The notes beneath the pieces are model-generated. The model made no database searches and had not been told where the DNA came from. It saw only the letters and a program-made list of their open reading frames with translations. Shown here in pieces: positions 26,490 through 35,775 of a stretch of DNA of 64,000 bases (position 1 is the stretch's first letter; the number at the start of each line of letters is the position of its first letter). A program made the translations under genes and the position numbers. This DNA is from Streptomyces sp. NBC_01335 (GTDB lineage: Bacteria; Actinomycetota; Actinomycetes; Streptomycetales; Streptomycetaceae): positions 5,361,001-5,425,000 of the forward strand of contig NZ_CP108370.1 of the NCBI RefSeq assembly GCF_035953295.1, in the 5' to 3' direction.

Positions 26490-27710
26490 TCAGTCCTGGG
26501 CGAGCCAGAGGTCGGGCCCGAACACCTCGTAGTGGATGTCCGCCGCCTGGACGCCCTTGGCCAGCAGCTGGGTCCGTACGGCGCGCATGAAGGGCAGCGG
26601 GCCGCAGAGGTAGGCGTGGGTGCCGGGGGCGACGGTCAGGCCGCCGAGGTCGACCAGTCCGGTGCGCTCGGCGGGATGGCCGGCCTCGGGGCGCTCGTAC
26701 CAGAAGTGGGCGGAGCCGTCCTTGAGGCCGGTGGTCAGCCGCGCATGGTCGAGCCGCAGGGCGTGGTCGGCGGGGGAGCGGTCCCCGTGCACCACGGTGA
26801 CCGGCCCGTCGTGGCCGGTGGCAGCGAGGTGCTCCAGGAACGACAGCATCGGGGTGCAGCCGATCCCCGCCGAGGCGAGCAGCAGCGGGGCGGCCGGTGC
26901 GGCGTCGAGGGACGCGCCGAGAGGGCCGAGGACGAGGTCCCCGTACGGCAGCGAGACGCGCAGCCGGTCGCCGGGGCGGACGTGCGCGTGCAGGTGCGCC
27001 GAGACCTCGCCGTCCGGCCCGTCGCCGTCGTGCACCCGCTTGACGGCGATCGAACGCAGCGGGGAGTCCGGGGCGCCCCGGAGGCTGTACTGGCGTATCT
27101 GGCGGGCGCCGTCCGGGAGTTCGACCTGCACGGAGACGTACTGGCCGGGCCGGAAGGCCGGGGCCGGGGCGCCGTCGGCGGGGAGGAGCCGGAAGGTGGT
27201 GACGTCGGCGGTCTCCGTCGTGCGTCCGGCGACCTCCCACTCCTGCCAGACCTCGCCCGCGGCGACACCGCGTTCCGCGTAGAGCCGGTCCTCGAAGGCG
27301 ATCAGGGCGTTGGCCATCAGCCAGTAGACCTCGTCCCAGGCGGCGGCGACCTCGGGGGTGACCGCGTCGCCCAGCACCTCCGCGATGGCGGCGAAGAGGT
27401 GGGTGTGCACCACCTCGTACTGCGCGGCCGTCACGCCGAGGGAGGCGTGCTTGTGGGCGATCCGGCTCAGCATCACGTCGGGGCGGGTGTCCGGGTGTGC
27501 GACCAGCATCGTCGCGAAGGCGGCGACCGAGCCGGCGAGGGCGCGCTGCTGGGTGGCCGCGGCCTGGTTGCCGCGGTTGAAGAGGTCCCTCAGCAGCTCG
27601 GGGTGGGCGGCGAAGAGCTTCCGGTAGAAGAGGTCGGCGATGTCCCCGATGGCGGCCCCGACGGCGGGGAGGGTGGCGCGGACGGTGGCGGTCGACGGCT
27701 CGGAGAGCAT
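26490..27710 (-). CDS. hmp: Flavohaemoglobin, nitric oxide dioxygenase
   Basis: 406 aa from ATG 27710 with GAGGAG five bases upstream. N-terminal globin (residues ~1-140: B10 Tyr in LFYRKLF, proximal His in IAHKHASLG), then FAD-binding (RQYSLRGAP) and NAD-binding (ASAGIGCTPMLSFLEHL) domains, ending FGPDLWLAQ. Oxidises NO to nitrate. An NsrR-type operator lies in its promoter and nsrR is the next gene upstream on the strand. Confidence 0.96.
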   Translation of the reverse strand: MLSEPSTATVRATLPAVGAAIGDIADLFYRKLFAAHPELLRDLFNRGNQAAATQQRALAGSVAAFATMLVAHPDTRPDVMLSRIAHKHASLGVTAAQYEVVHTHLFAAIAEVLGDAVTPEVAAAWDEVYWLMANALIAFEDRLYAERGVAAGEVWQEWEVAGRTTETADVTTFRLLPADGAPAPAFRPGQYVSVQVELPDGARQIRQYSLRGAPDSPLRSIAVKRVHDGDGPDGEVSAHLHAHVRPGDRLRVSLPYGDLVLGPLGASLDAAPAAPLLLASAGIGCTPMLSFLEHLAATGHDGPVTVVHGDRSPADHALRLDHARLTTGLKDGSAHFWYERPEAGHPAERTGLVDLGGLTVAPGTHAYLCGPLPFMRAVRTQLLAKGVQAADIHYEVFGPDLWLAQD

Positions 27711-27729
27711 CGGGACTCCTCGGATGTTG

Positions 27730-27752
27730 AATTGGTATGCAGGATGCCTATT
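27730..27752 (-). promoter_or_regulatory. NsrR operator at the hmp promoter
   Basis: A 23-bp imperfect inverted repeat, 11-1-11, centred on A27741 (8 of 11 arm positions match), 20 bp before the hmp start. It resembles the operator in front of nsrR at 28304-28332. Confidence 0.75.
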
Positions 27753-27757
27753 TTGTG

Positions 27758-27797
27758 GCGTGCGTGCGTGCGTGCGTGCGTGTGTGTGCGTGCGTCC
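27758..27797. repeat. GT/CG-rich microsatellite (TGCG)n
   Basis: Seven or so TGCG/TGTG tetranucleotide units in the hmp-nsrR spacer. Likely prone to slippage; no function seen. Confidence 0.8.
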
Positions 27798-27841
27798 GGT
27801 GCGGCCCGTGGGGCGCGCACCCGGTGCGGGGGCGGGTCGGT

Positions 27842-28291
27842 TCAGCCGGTGTCCGGCCGGGTCGCGGCGATGCCGAGGAGCAGGGGCCCGGTGGGCGAGG
27901 CGACGAGTCCGGTGACGGTGACCGGGTCCAGCTCCGCGAAGAAGGCCTCCTGGGCCCGGCGCAGGGCGCCGCGCAGCCGGCAGGCGGCGAGCAGCGGGCA
28001 GGGAGTCTCCCCCTCGCACTCCACGACGTCCCCGGCGCCTTCGAGTTCGCGGACCACGCCGCCGACGGAGGCGGTGCGGCCGGCCCCGGTGAGGGTGAGC
28101 CCGCCGCCGCGTCCCCGGCGGGCCTCGACCAGGCCGAGGTGCTGGAGCCGGGCGACCACCTTGGCGGTGTGGGTGTACGGCACGCGCATGGTCGCCGCCA
28201 CCTCGCGGGTGGTCGGCGCCTCGCCGTTCTCCACGACGGCGAGGCGCATCAGGACCCGCAGCGCCACGTCGGTGAATCTCGTCAGTCGCAT
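27842..28291 (-). CDS. nsrR: Rrf2-family NO-sensing repressor NsrR
   Basis: 149 aa from ATG 28291 ([15 protein letters not shown]). N-terminal winged helix ([37 protein letters not shown]) and cluster cysteines 92, 98 and 104 (C-x5-C-x5-C), as in S. coelicolor NsrR, whose [4Fe-4S] cluster is destroyed by NO. Operators before nsrR and hmp indicate a two-gene local circuit. Confidence 0.92.
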   Translation of the reverse strand: MRLTRFTDVALRVLMRLAVVENGEAPTTREVAATMRVPYTHTAKVVARLQHLGLVEARRGRGGGLTLTGAGRTASVGGVVRELEGAGDVVECEGETPCPLLAACRLRGALRRAQEAFFAELDPVTVTGLVASPTGPLLLGIAATRPDTG

Positions 28292-28303
28292 GAGGGCACC
28301 GTA

Positions 28304-28332
28304 GATAACTGGCATCCAGGATGCAAGTTATC
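28304..28332 (-). promoter_or_regulatory. NsrR operator at the nsrR promoter
   Basis: A near-perfect inverted repeat with 14-bp arms (13 of 14 matching) around A28318, 13 bp before the nsrR start. The 23-bp core is the same type as the hmp site. Supports autoregulation. Confidence 0.82.
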
Positions 28333-28471
28333 GAACGCGACGAGCGCCGTCCGGCCCCTTTGCCCAGATCCAAGCATGGTTAGTCGCACTCTTTTGTGTA
28401 ATGGCGTAGCGACACTCCGTGCTGAAAGGCTTCTTCACGCAGCTCAGTCCATGATCGAGAGGACCCGTCAG

Positions 28472-29878
28472 ATGTCCGTCAGTGAAGAGGTTCGCGACAC
28501 GCAGGGCCCGCCGCAGCAGAGTCTCGGCACGGCCGCTGCGAGGAACCTCGCGACGACCACCAAGTCCGCGCCGCAGATGCAGGAGATCACCTCCCGGTGG
28601 CTGCTGAAGACGCTGCCGTGGGTGCAGGTACAGGGCGGTACGTACCGGGTGAACCGTCGGCTCAGCTACTCGGTCGGGGACGGGCGGGTGACCTTCGTGC
28701 AGACCGGCGACCGGGTCGCCGTCATCCCCGCGGAGCTCGGCGAACTGCCCGCGCTCCGCGAGTACGCGGACGAGGAGGCGCTCGCCGAGCTGGCCCGCCG
28801 CTGCGAGCAGCGCAACGTGGCCGCCGGGGAGGTCATCGCGGCCTCGGGGGACGCGGCGGACCGGGTCTACCTGCTGGCGCACGGCCGGGTCGAGAAGATC
28901 GGCACGGGCCCCTACGGGGACGAGACGGTGCTCGGAGTCCTCGCGGACGGCTCCTACTTCGGCGACCACTCCCTGGTGGAGGGCGACGCGCAGTGGGAGT
29001 TCACCACCCGCGCGGCCACCGCCTGCACCCTGCTGACGCTGAGCCGCTCCGACGTGCTCAACCTCGCCGAGCGGGTCGACACCCTCCGCGACCACCTCGC
29101 CGGACTGCTCGCCATCCCGCAGCAGCGGACCAACAACTACGGCGAGGCGGCGATCGACCTCTCCGCGGGTCACGTCGGCGAAGCCGTCGTCCCGCACACC
29201 TTCGTGGACTACGACGCGGCGCCCCGCGAGTACGAACTCAGCGTCGCCCAGACCGTACTGAAGGTGCACAGCCGCGTCGCGGACCTGTACAACCAGCCGA
29301 TGAACCAGACCGAGCAGCAGTTGCGGCTCACGGTCGAGGCGCTCCGCGAGCGCCAGGAGCACGAGCTCATCAACAACCGGGAGTTCGGCCTCCTCAACAA
29401 CTGCGACTACGGCCAGCGGCTCCAGCCGCACGACGGGGTGCCCAGCCCCGACGACATGGACGAACTCCTCTCCCGGCGGCGCGGATCGAAGCTCTTCCTC
29501 GCCCACCCCCGCGCCATCGCCGCCTTCGGCCGCGAGTGCAACCGGCGCGGACTCGTCCCGGAGAGCGTGGACGTCGGCGGCCACCACGTGCCGGCCTGGC
29601 GCGGGGTGCCCATCTTCCCGTCGAACAAGATCCCGATCACCGAGGCCCGCACCACCTCCATCATCTGCATGAGGACCGGCGAGGCCGAGCAGGGCGTCAT
29701 CGGCCTCCACCAGACCGGCCTCCCGGACGAGATCGAGCCGAGCCTCTCCGTCCGCTTCATGGGCATCGACGAGCAGGCGATCATCTCGTACCTGGTCACG
29801 GCCTACTACTCCGCCGCCATCCTCGTCCCGGACGCCCTCGGGGTCCTGGAGAACGTGGAGGTCAGCCGCTGGCACTGA
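28472..29878 (+). CDS. eshA: EshA-like family 2B encapsulin shell protein with cNMP-binding domain
   Basis: 468 aa from ATG 28472 ([11 protein letters not shown]) with GAGAGGA eight bases upstream. Residues ~45-85 and ~240-468 read as the encapsulin (HK97-like) shell fold: [74 protein letters not shown] cyclic-nucleotide-binding domain is inserted at residues ~90-215 ([30 protein letters not shown]). EshA of S. griseus, needed for sporogenic hyphal growth, is of this type. The next gene, a polyprenyl synthetase, is the typical cargo of such operons. Confidence 0.92.
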   Translation: MSVSEEVRDTQGPPQQSLGTAAARNLATTTKSAPQMQEITSRWLLKTLPWVQVQGGTYRVNRRLSYSVGDGRVTFVQTGDRVAVIPAELGELPALREYADEEALAELARRCEQRNVAAGEVIAASGDAADRVYLLAHGRVEKIGTGPYGDETVLGVLADGSYFGDHSLVEGDAQWEFTTRAATACTLLTLSRSDVLNLAERVDTLRDHLAGLLAIPQQRTNNYGEAAIDLSAGHVGEAVVPHTFVDYDAAPREYELSVAQTVLKVHSRVADLYNQPMNQTEQQLRLTVEALRERQEHELINNREFGLLNNCDYGQRLQPHDGVPSPDDMDELLSRRRGSKLFLAHPRAIAAFGRECNRRGLVPESVDVGGHHVPAWRGVPIFPSNKIPITEARTTSIICMRTGEAEQGVIGLHQTGLPDEIEPSLSVRFMGIDEQAIISYLVTAYYSAAILVPDALGVLENVEVSRWH

Positions 29879-29905
29879 CGGCTCGCGCGGTGGGCCCCGG
29901 AGCCA

Positions 29906-29960
29906 GGCCGTGTCCGACGATTCCCGCCGGGCGGGGCGGCGCGCATCGTCGGACACGGCC
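29906..29960 (+). terminator. Hairpin between encapsulin and prenyltransferase genes
   Basis: Perfect 16-bp stem (29906-29921 with 29945-29960); the 23-nt loop holds another small hairpin. Could terminate or attenuate transcription between the shell gene and its cargo gene, setting their ratio. Confidence 0.6.
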
Positions 29961-30002
29961 CGGGCCCGGGGTCCTCGCCCATGCCCGCGCCACCGCACCG
30001 CC

Positions 30003-30046
30003 CGTACGAGCCGCACGGCACGTACGAGCCGCACGGCGCGTACGAC
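30003..30046 (+). repeat. 18-bp direct repeats in the encapsulin-prenyltransferase spacer
   Basis: Two full copies of CGTACGAGCCGCACGGCA-like sequence (30003-30020 and 30021-30038) plus a partial third to 30046. Confidence 0.85.
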
Positions 30047-30111
30047 CGACCCCGCACCCCCGGCCCACGGAGAACCGGACCGGGGGTTCACCGGCGACAG
30101 AGGGAGTGACC

Positions 30112-31170
30112 GTGACCATGACGAGTACGGACGCCGCGACCGAGGGCTTCGAGGCCGCCGCGCTCCTGGAGCGGACCCGGGCCGTCGTCGACCCGCACCT
30201 GCGCGCCGCGGTGGCGTCGCTGCCCGGCGGGATGCGCCGGGTGGCGATGTACCACTTCGGCTGGGCCGACGCCGAAGGCAACGAGGGCAGCCCCGCCTCG
30301 GGCCCGGCCGGCAAGGCCATCAGACCCGCCCTGGTGCTGGCCGCGGCCCGCGCGCTGGGCGGCGACCCGGAGCGCGCGGTGCGCGCCGCCGTGGCCGTCG
30401 AACTCGTGCACAACTTCACCCTGCTCCACGACGACGTCATCGACGAGGACGCCACCCGGCGCCACCGGCCCACCGCCTGGGCGGTCTTCGGCATCCCGGA
30501 CGCCGTCATCACCGGCGACGCCATGCTCGCCCTCGCCCTGCGGCTGCTCGCCGACGACGACCACCCCGCCTCGGGCCCCGCCACGGCGCGGCTCACCGCC
30601 TGCGTCATCGAACTCTGCGCCGGCCAGCAGGCCGACTGCGCCTTCGAGGAACGGGGCCCCCGGGAGGTCACCCTCGACGAGTGCCTCACCATGGCCATGG
30701 CCAAGACCGGTGCCCTGCTCGGCTGCGCCTGCGCGGTCGGCGCCCTCTACGCGGGTGCCTCGGACCGGTCGGTCGGCGCGATGGACGGCTTCGGCCGGGA
30801 GTCGGGGCTCTCGTTCCAGCTCATCGACGACCTGATCGGCATCTGGGGCGATCCGGCCCGCACCGGCAAACCGGTCGGCGCGGACCTCACCGCCCACAAG
30901 AAGTCCCTGCCCGTGGTGGCCGCGCTCACCTCGGGGACCCCGGCGGCAGCCGACCTGGCCGCGCTCTACGAAGGCCCCCTCGGCGCACCCGACGAGGTGC
31001 GCCGGGCCGCCGACGCCGTGGAGCGGGCGGGCGGGCGCGACTGGGCGCAGGTCACGGCGGCCGACCGGATGTCCCGGGCGGTCCACCACCTCTCCCGGGC
31101 CGTGCCCGACCTGGCGGCGGCCGGGGACCTGCTCTCCCTCGCGGAGTTCGTCACCCGCCGCAGCCACTGA
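30112..31170 (+). CDS. Polyprenyl synthetase, probable encapsulin cargo
   Basis: 352 aa from GTG 30112 with AGGGAG five bases upstream; ATG 30118 is an alternative. Trans-isoprenyl diphosphate synthase fold: GKAIRPALVLAAARALG, first Asp-rich motif DDVIDED (residues 107-113), second DDLIGIWGD (from 239), and KKSLPVVAAL. Condenses IPP with allylic diphosphates; chain length not predictable. Co-occurrence with a family 2B encapsulin suggests encapsulation. The frame stays open upstream through the spacer (see findings). Confidence 0.92.
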   Translation: MTMTSTDAATEGFEAAALLERTRAVVDPHLRAAVASLPGGMRRVAMYHFGWADAEGNEGSPASGPAGKAIRPALVLAAARALGGDPERAVRAAVAVELVHNFTLLHDDVIDEDATRRHRPTAWAVFGIPDAVITGDAMLALALRLLADDDHPASGPATARLTACVIELCAGQQADCAFEERGPREVTLDECLTMAMAKTGALLGCACAVGALYAGASDRSVGAMDGFGRESGLSFQLIDDLIGIWGDPARTGKPVGADLTAHKKSLPVVAALTSGTPAAADLAALYEGPLGAPDEVRRAADAVERAGGRDWAQVTAADRMSRAVHHLSRAVPDLAAAGDLLSLAEFVTRRSH

Positions 31171-31182
31171 CCATCTTCTGTA

Positions 31183-31230
31183 CGTACGGAGCCCCGCTCC
31201 CCGTCATACGGGGGAGCGGGGCTCCCTACG
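31183..31230. terminator. Bidirectional terminator
   Basis: 20-bp stem with one mismatch (31183-31202 with 31211-31230) and an 8-nt loop, between convergent prenyltransferase and malic enzyme genes. Confidence 0.85.
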
Positions 31231-31250
31231 TCGGAACGCGGCGTGGGGCG

Positions 31251-32480
31251 TCAGCGCCGGGCGACGCCCTCGGCGCGCGCGGCGGCGGCGACCGCGGCCG
31301 TCACCGCCGGGGCCACCCGCTCGTCGAACGGCGACGGGATCACGTACTCCGCGGCCAGCTCGTCGCCGACCACGTCGGCCAGCGCGTTCGCCGCGGCGAT
31401 CTTCATGCCCTCGGTGATCCGGGAGGCCCGGACCTGGAGCGCGCCCGCGAAGATGCCGGGGAAGGCCAGCACGTTGTTGATCTGGTTCGGGTAGTCCGAA
31501 CGCCCGGTGGCCACGACCGACGCGTACTTGTGCGCGATGTCCGGGTGGACCTCGGGGTTCGGGTTGGCCATGGCGAAGACGTACGCGCCCGGCGCCATCG
31601 AGGCGACGGCCGGCTCGGGGACCGTACCGCCGGAGACGCCGATGAAGACGTCGGCGCCGGCCAGCGCGTCCTCCAACGGGCCGGAGATGCCCGCCTTGTT
31701 GGTGAGGTCGGCGATCTCCCGCTTGACCTCGCTGAGGTCCTCGCGGTCCCGGCTGACAATGCCCTTGCGGTCGGCGACGGCGATGTCACCGATGCCCGCC
31801 GCCAGCAGGAACTTCGCGATGGCGACACCGGCCGCGCCCGCACCCGAGATGACCCCGCGCAGGTCGCCCAGGGTCCGGCCGGAGAGCTTCGCCGCGTTGC
31901 GCAGGGCAGCCAGCGTCACCACGGCGGTGCCGTGCTGGTCGTCGTGGAAGACCGGGATGTCCAGCCGCTCCTGGAGCCTGCGCTCGATCTCGAAGCAGCG
32001 GGGCGCCGAGATGTCCTCCAGGTTGACCCCGCCGAAGGAGGGTGCGAGCCGGACGACGGTCTCCACGATCTCGTCCGTGTCCGTGGTGGCGAGCGCGATC
32101 GGCACCGCGTCCACACCGCCGAACTGCTTGAAGAGGATGGCCTTGCCCTCCATCACCGGGAGGGACGCCTCGGGGCCGATGTCCCCGAGACCGAGGACGG
32201 CCGTGCCGTCCGTCACGACCGCCACGACCTGCGACTTCCAGGTGTAGTCGTGGACGAGCTCCGGGTTCTCCGCGATGGCGCTGCACACCTTGGCGACGCC
32301 CGGCGTGTAGGCGAGGGACAGGTCGTCCTTGTCGCGGATCGGCACGGTGGCCTGCACGGCCATCTTCCCGCCGCGGTGGAGCGCGAAGGCCGGATCGAAG
32401 GGCTCGTCGGCCGCGTTCGACTCCCCGGCCCGGCTGCCGGCGGTGCTGTGGTTGAGAGGATTGACGATCTCCGCTGCCAT
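31251..32480 (-). CDS. NAD-dependent malic enzyme
   Basis: 409 aa. Malic-enzyme motifs: SLAYTPGVAKVCSAI, VTDGTAVLGLGDIGP, the metal site VFHDDQHGTAVVTLAAL, and the Rossmann motif ISGAGAAGVAIAKFLL. Oxidatively decarboxylates malate to pyruvate. The NAD preference is taken from its likeness to the S. coelicolor SCO5261 enzyme as I recall it. Start supported by AGGGG upstream. Confidence 0.93.
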   Translation of the reverse strand: MAAEIVNPLNHSTAGSRAGESNAADEPFDPAFALHRGGKMAVQATVPIRDKDDLSLAYTPGVAKVCSAIAENPELVHDYTWKSQVVAVVTDGTAVLGLGDIGPEASLPVMEGKAILFKQFGGVDAVPIALATTDTDEIVETVVRLAPSFGGVNLEDISAPRCFEIERRLQERLDIPVFHDDQHGTAVVTLAALRNAAKLSGRTLGDLRGVISGAGAAGVAIAKFLLAAGIGDIAVADRKGIVSRDREDLSEVKREIADLTNKAGISGPLEDALAGADVFIGVSGGTVPEPAVASMAPGAYVFAMANPNPEVHPDIAHKYASVVATGRSDYPNQINNVLAFPGIFAGALQVRASRITEGMKIAAANALADVVGDELAAEYVIPSPFDERVAPAVTAAVAAAARAEGVARR

Positions 32481-33036
32481 GCTGTCTGACCCCTTAGGTC
32501 TTCATCGTCTGAGGGTTTGCCGCTCCTGGTCGAGGAGGGGTGGGTGGGCACCGCGTACGTCCCCGCGCCGGCGGTTGGACCGCCTCGGCAGAGAGCGTTC
32601 GTACGCGCGGACGCGCCGCACACGCGTCCTGGTCCCCGGATGAGGGGTGTAAAGGTCTTTCTTACCGGACCGGGCCCGCCGTGGACGAGTCTCTTTCGAC
32701 CCGGTGACGTGGTTCATGGGCGAATGGTGTGACAAGTCCGCACGACCCGCGCGCTCGGCGGCAAGTCCGTTGTACGGCACACGAGTCGTGGGGCCGATCC
32801 GGCCGTTCCGGAGATTCTCCGGTCTCACGGTGAAATTCCCACAGATGGTCCGGTTCGGTTCCGTCGGCTTCTGGGGATTCGGGGGTCGCCCGTTACCCGA
32901 TTTTGACATGGCTGGACCCCTGAATGGGCTATTCCGGATGGCAAGATGCCCTAATCGCTCGGGGTGTCGGGACTCGAAGATGCGTTCACGCGCCCCTTTC
33001 TTTTTGACACTCCCTCACCGCCGGAGGACTCCGACC
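32481..33036. other. 556-bp divergent promoter region without a gene
   Basis: Lies between divergent malic enzyme and amino-acid transporter genes. A frame continuous with the transporter lipoprotein is open back to 32704 but has poor codon use and no ribosome site. TTGACA at 32903-32908 is a candidate -35, but no good -10 was found at 16-18 bp. Confidence 0.55.
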
Positions 33037-33978
33037 ATGACCGCTCGCACCATCCGCTGTACGCCCGCCATGTCCCGTCTGGCTGCGGTGGGCTCCCTCG
33101 CGGTCGCCGGCGCGCTGATCCTGACCGGCTGCGGAGACCAGACCGGCTCCTCGGACAAGGCGGACTCCTCCGCCCCGCTCGTCGACCTCCTGCCCCAGGC
33201 GATCAGGGAGAAGGGCGAGATCAAGGTCGGCTCCGACATCGCCTACCCGCCGGTCGAGTTCAAGGGCGACGACGGCCGGACCATCGGCATCGACCCCGAC
33301 CTCGCCGACGCGCTGGGCAAGCAGCTCGGGGTGAAGTTCGTCTTCCAGAACGGCACCTTCGACACCCTGCTCACGGGGCTGCGTTCGAAGCGCTACGACC
33401 TGGCCATGTCGGCCATGACCGACACCAAGAACCGCCAGGACGGCGTCGACCCCGAGACGAACAAGAAGGTCGGCGAAGGCGTCGACTTCGTCGACTACTT
33501 CACCGCCGGTGTCTCCATCTACACCAAGAAGGGCGACGACAAGGGCATCACCACCTGGGCGGACCTCTGCGGCAAGAAGATGGTCGTCCAGCGCGGCACG
33601 GTCTCCCACGACCTCGCCAAGGCCGAGAGCGCCAAGTGCGGCGCCAAGGGCGAGATCTCCATCGAGGCGTTCGACAACGACCTGGAGGCCCAGACCCGGC
33701 TGCGCGCCGGCGGCGCCGACGCCGGTTCCTCCGACTTCCCGGTCGCCGCCTACGCGGTCAAGACCTCCGGCGGCGGCAAGGACTTCCAGCTCGTCGGCGA
33801 GCAGGTCGAGGCGGCCCCGTACGGCATCGCCGTCGCCAAGGGCAACGACAAGCTCACCAAGGCCATCCAGTCGGCCCTGGACGCGATCATCAAGGACGGC
33901 ACGTACCAGAAGGTCATCACCAAGTGGGGCGTGGACGCGGGCGCGGTCACCGAGGCCAAGATCAACGGCGGCTCCTGA
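33037..33978 (+). CDS. Polar amino-acid ABC transporter substrate-binding lipoprotein
   Basis: 313 aa from ATG 33037 with GGAGG nine bases upstream; a second ATG 33 bases on is possible. Lipobox LILTGC, then a family-3 (PBP type II) binding fold: IKVGSDIAYPPVEFKG, IGIDPDLADALGKQLG, FDTLLTGLRSKRYDLAMSAMTDT. Binds a polar amino acid outside the membrane. First gene of a three-gene importer. Confidence 0.92.
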   Translation: MTARTIRCTPAMSRLAAVGSLAVAGALILTGCGDQTGSSDKADSSAPLVDLLPQAIREKGEIKVGSDIAYPPVEFKGDDGRTIGIDPDLADALGKQLGVKFVFQNGTFDTLLTGLRSKRYDLAMSAMTDTKNRQDGVDPETNKKVGEGVDFVDYFTAGVSIYTKKGDDKGITTWADLCGKKMVVQRGTVSHDLAKAESAKCGAKGEISIEAFDNDLEAQTRLRAGGADAGSSDFPVAAYAVKTSGGGKDFQLVGEQVEAAPYGIAVAKGNDKLTKAIQSALDAIIKDGTYQKVITKWGVDAGAVTEAKINGGS

Positions 33979-34007
33979 CCGGAAACCGGCGCTGAAAGGC
34001 ATCGACA

Positions 34008-34949
34008 GTGATTGACATCGACAAGACGGAGCCCGCGGACACCCCGCCGGCTCCGGCTGCCGGGCCCGAGCCGATCAAGGCCGTCCCGGTACGCCACTAC
34101 GGCAGGTACGTCGCCGCGGTCGTGGTCCTGGGCCTGCTCGCCTCCCTCGTCTACGCCTTCTCGCAGGGCGACATCAACTGGGGCGCGATACCGGACTACT
34201 TCTTCAACGACCAGATCCTCGAAGGCGTCAGGAACACCGTCGTCATCACCCTGCTGGCCATGGTGATCGGCATCGTCCTCGGCGTCGTGCTCGCGGTGAT
34301 GCGGCTCTCCAAGAACCCGGTGACCTCGTCCGTCGCCTGGGGCTACATCTGGTTCTTCCGCGGCACCCCGGTCTACGTACAACTGCTCGTCTGGTTCAAC
34401 CTCGGCCTCGTCTTCAAGTACATCGACCTCGGGCCGATCTACAAGGACGAGTGGTCGTCCTTCATGACCCCGTTCCTCTGCGCGCTGCTCGGCCTCGGCC
34501 TCAACGAGGCCGCGTACATGGCCGAGATCTGCCGCGCCGGCCTCCAGTCCGTCGACGAGGGCCAGACCGAGGCGGCGCACGCGCTGGGCATGACCCACGG
34601 CAGGACGCTGCGCCGGATCGTCGTCCCGCAGGCGATGCGCGTCATCGTGCCGCCCACGGGCAACGAGGTCATCAACATGCTCAAGACCTCCTCGCTCGCG
34701 GTCGCCGTCCAGTACGGCGAACTGCTGCGCTCCACCCAGAACGTCTCCCAGTCCTCCGGCGCCACCGTGGAGATGCTCTTCCTCGCGGCGGTCTGGTACA
34801 TGGTGGCGACCTCGGTGCTGAGCATCGGCCAGTACTACCTGGAGCGCCACTTCGCCCGCGGGTCGAGCCGCAGCCTCCCGCCCACCCCGTTCCAGAGGGT
34901 CAAGGCCAACGTGCTGTCCCTGAGCCGTCCCAAGGGAGGCGTCGCATGA
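34008..34949 (+). CDS. Polar amino-acid ABC transporter permease (HisM type)
   Basis: 313 aa, GTG start 29 bp after the binding-protein gene. Several transmembrane helices ([37 protein letters not shown]), the [12 protein letters not shown] motif, and an EAA loop ([24 protein letters not shown]). The longer than usual cytoplasmic N-terminus is Pro-rich. Stop overlaps the ATPase start by four bases. Confidence 0.93.
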   Translation: MIDIDKTEPADTPPAPAAGPEPIKAVPVRHYGRYVAAVVVLGLLASLVYAFSQGDINWGAIPDYFFNDQILEGVRNTVVITLLAMVIGIVLGVVLAVMRLSKNPVTSSVAWGYIWFFRGTPVYVQLLVWFNLGLVFKYIDLGPIYKDEWSSFMTPFLCALLGLGLNEAAYMAEICRAGLQSVDEGQTEAAHALGMTHGRTLRRIVVPQAMRVIVPPTGNEVINMLKTSSLAVAVQYGELLRSTQNVSQSSGATVEMLFLAAVWYMVATSVLSIGQYYLERHFARGSSRSLPPTPFQRVKANVLSLSRPKGGVA

Positions 34950-35707
34950 CCGCCATGGTGAAGTCCGAGGGCGTCCACAAGTCCTACGGCGCCTCGCACG
35001 TCCTCAAGGGCATCGACCTGGAGGTCGCCCCCGGGGAGGTCTTCTGCCTGATCGGACCGTCCGGTTCCGGCAAGTCGACCTTCCTGCGGTGCATCAACCA
35101 CCTGGAGAAGATCAACGCCGGACGGCTCTCCGTCGACGGCGAACTCGTCGGCTACCGCGAGCACGGCGGCCGGCTCTACGAGCTCAGGGACAGCGAAGTC
35201 GCCCTGCGGCGCCGGGACATCGGCATGGTCTTCCAGCGCTTCAACCTCTTCCCGCACATGACGGCCATCGAGAACGTCATGGAGGCCCCGGTCCAGGTCC
35301 TGCGCGAATCCAGGGCCGTCGCCCGCGAGCGCGCGGAGCGGCTGCTGGACCGGGTCGGCCTCTCCGACAAGCAGGACAGCTACCCCTCGCAGCTCTCCGG
35401 CGGGCAGCAGCAGCGGGTCGCCATCGCCCGCGCCCTGGCCATGCAGCCCAAGCTGATGCTCTTCGACGAGCCCACCTCCGCGCTCGACCCGGAGCTGGTC
35501 GGCGACGTCCTGGACGTCATGCGCGGACTGGCCGAGGAGGGCATGACGATGATCGTCGTCACCCACGAGATGGGCTTCGCCCGCGAGGTCGGCGACGCGC
35601 TCGTCTTCATGGACGACGGCGTGGTCGTCGAAGCCGGCCACCCGAGGGACGTGCTGACGAACCCGCGGCACGAGCGGACGCAGGCGTTCCTCTCCAAGGT
35701 GCTGTAG
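34946..35707 (+). CDS. Polar amino-acid ABC transporter ATP-binding protein (GlnQ type)
   Basis: 253 aa from ATG 34946 (ATGA overlap, AAGGGAGG upstream). Walker [10 protein letters not shown]-loop [12 protein letters not shown], signature [15 protein letters not shown], Walker [15 protein letters not shown]-loop VTHEMGFA. Energises the importer encoded upstream. Confidence 0.95.
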   Translation: MTAMVKSEGVHKSYGASHVLKGIDLEVAPGEVFCLIGPSGSGKSTFLRCINHLEKINAGRLSVDGELVGYREHGGRLYELRDSEVALRRRDIGMVFQRFNLFPHMTAIENVMEAPVQVLRESRAVARERAERLLDRVGLSDKQDSYPSQLSGGQQQRVAIARALAMQPKLMLFDEPTSALDPELVGDVLDVMRGLAEEGMTMIVVTHEMGFAREVGDALVFMDDGVVVEAGHPRDVLTNPRHERTQAFLSKVL

Positions 35708-35720
35708 GCGGACGCCGATA

Positions 35721-35755
35721 CGGGGCGGTGGAGACTCCCGGTCTCCACCGCCCCG
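35721..35755. terminator. Bidirectional terminator
   Basis: Perfect 15-bp stem (35721-35735 with 35741-35755) and a 5-nt loop, between the convergent transporter operon and the sigma/anti-sigma-like pair. Confidence 0.85.
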
Positions 35756-35775
35756 CGTCGTGCGCGTCGCCCGCG

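Noticed and set aside
32704..33036. N-terminal extension of the amino-acid-binding lipoprotein
   Set aside because: It would bury the signal peptide and lipobox, and codon use is poor; the start at 33037 has a good ribosome site.
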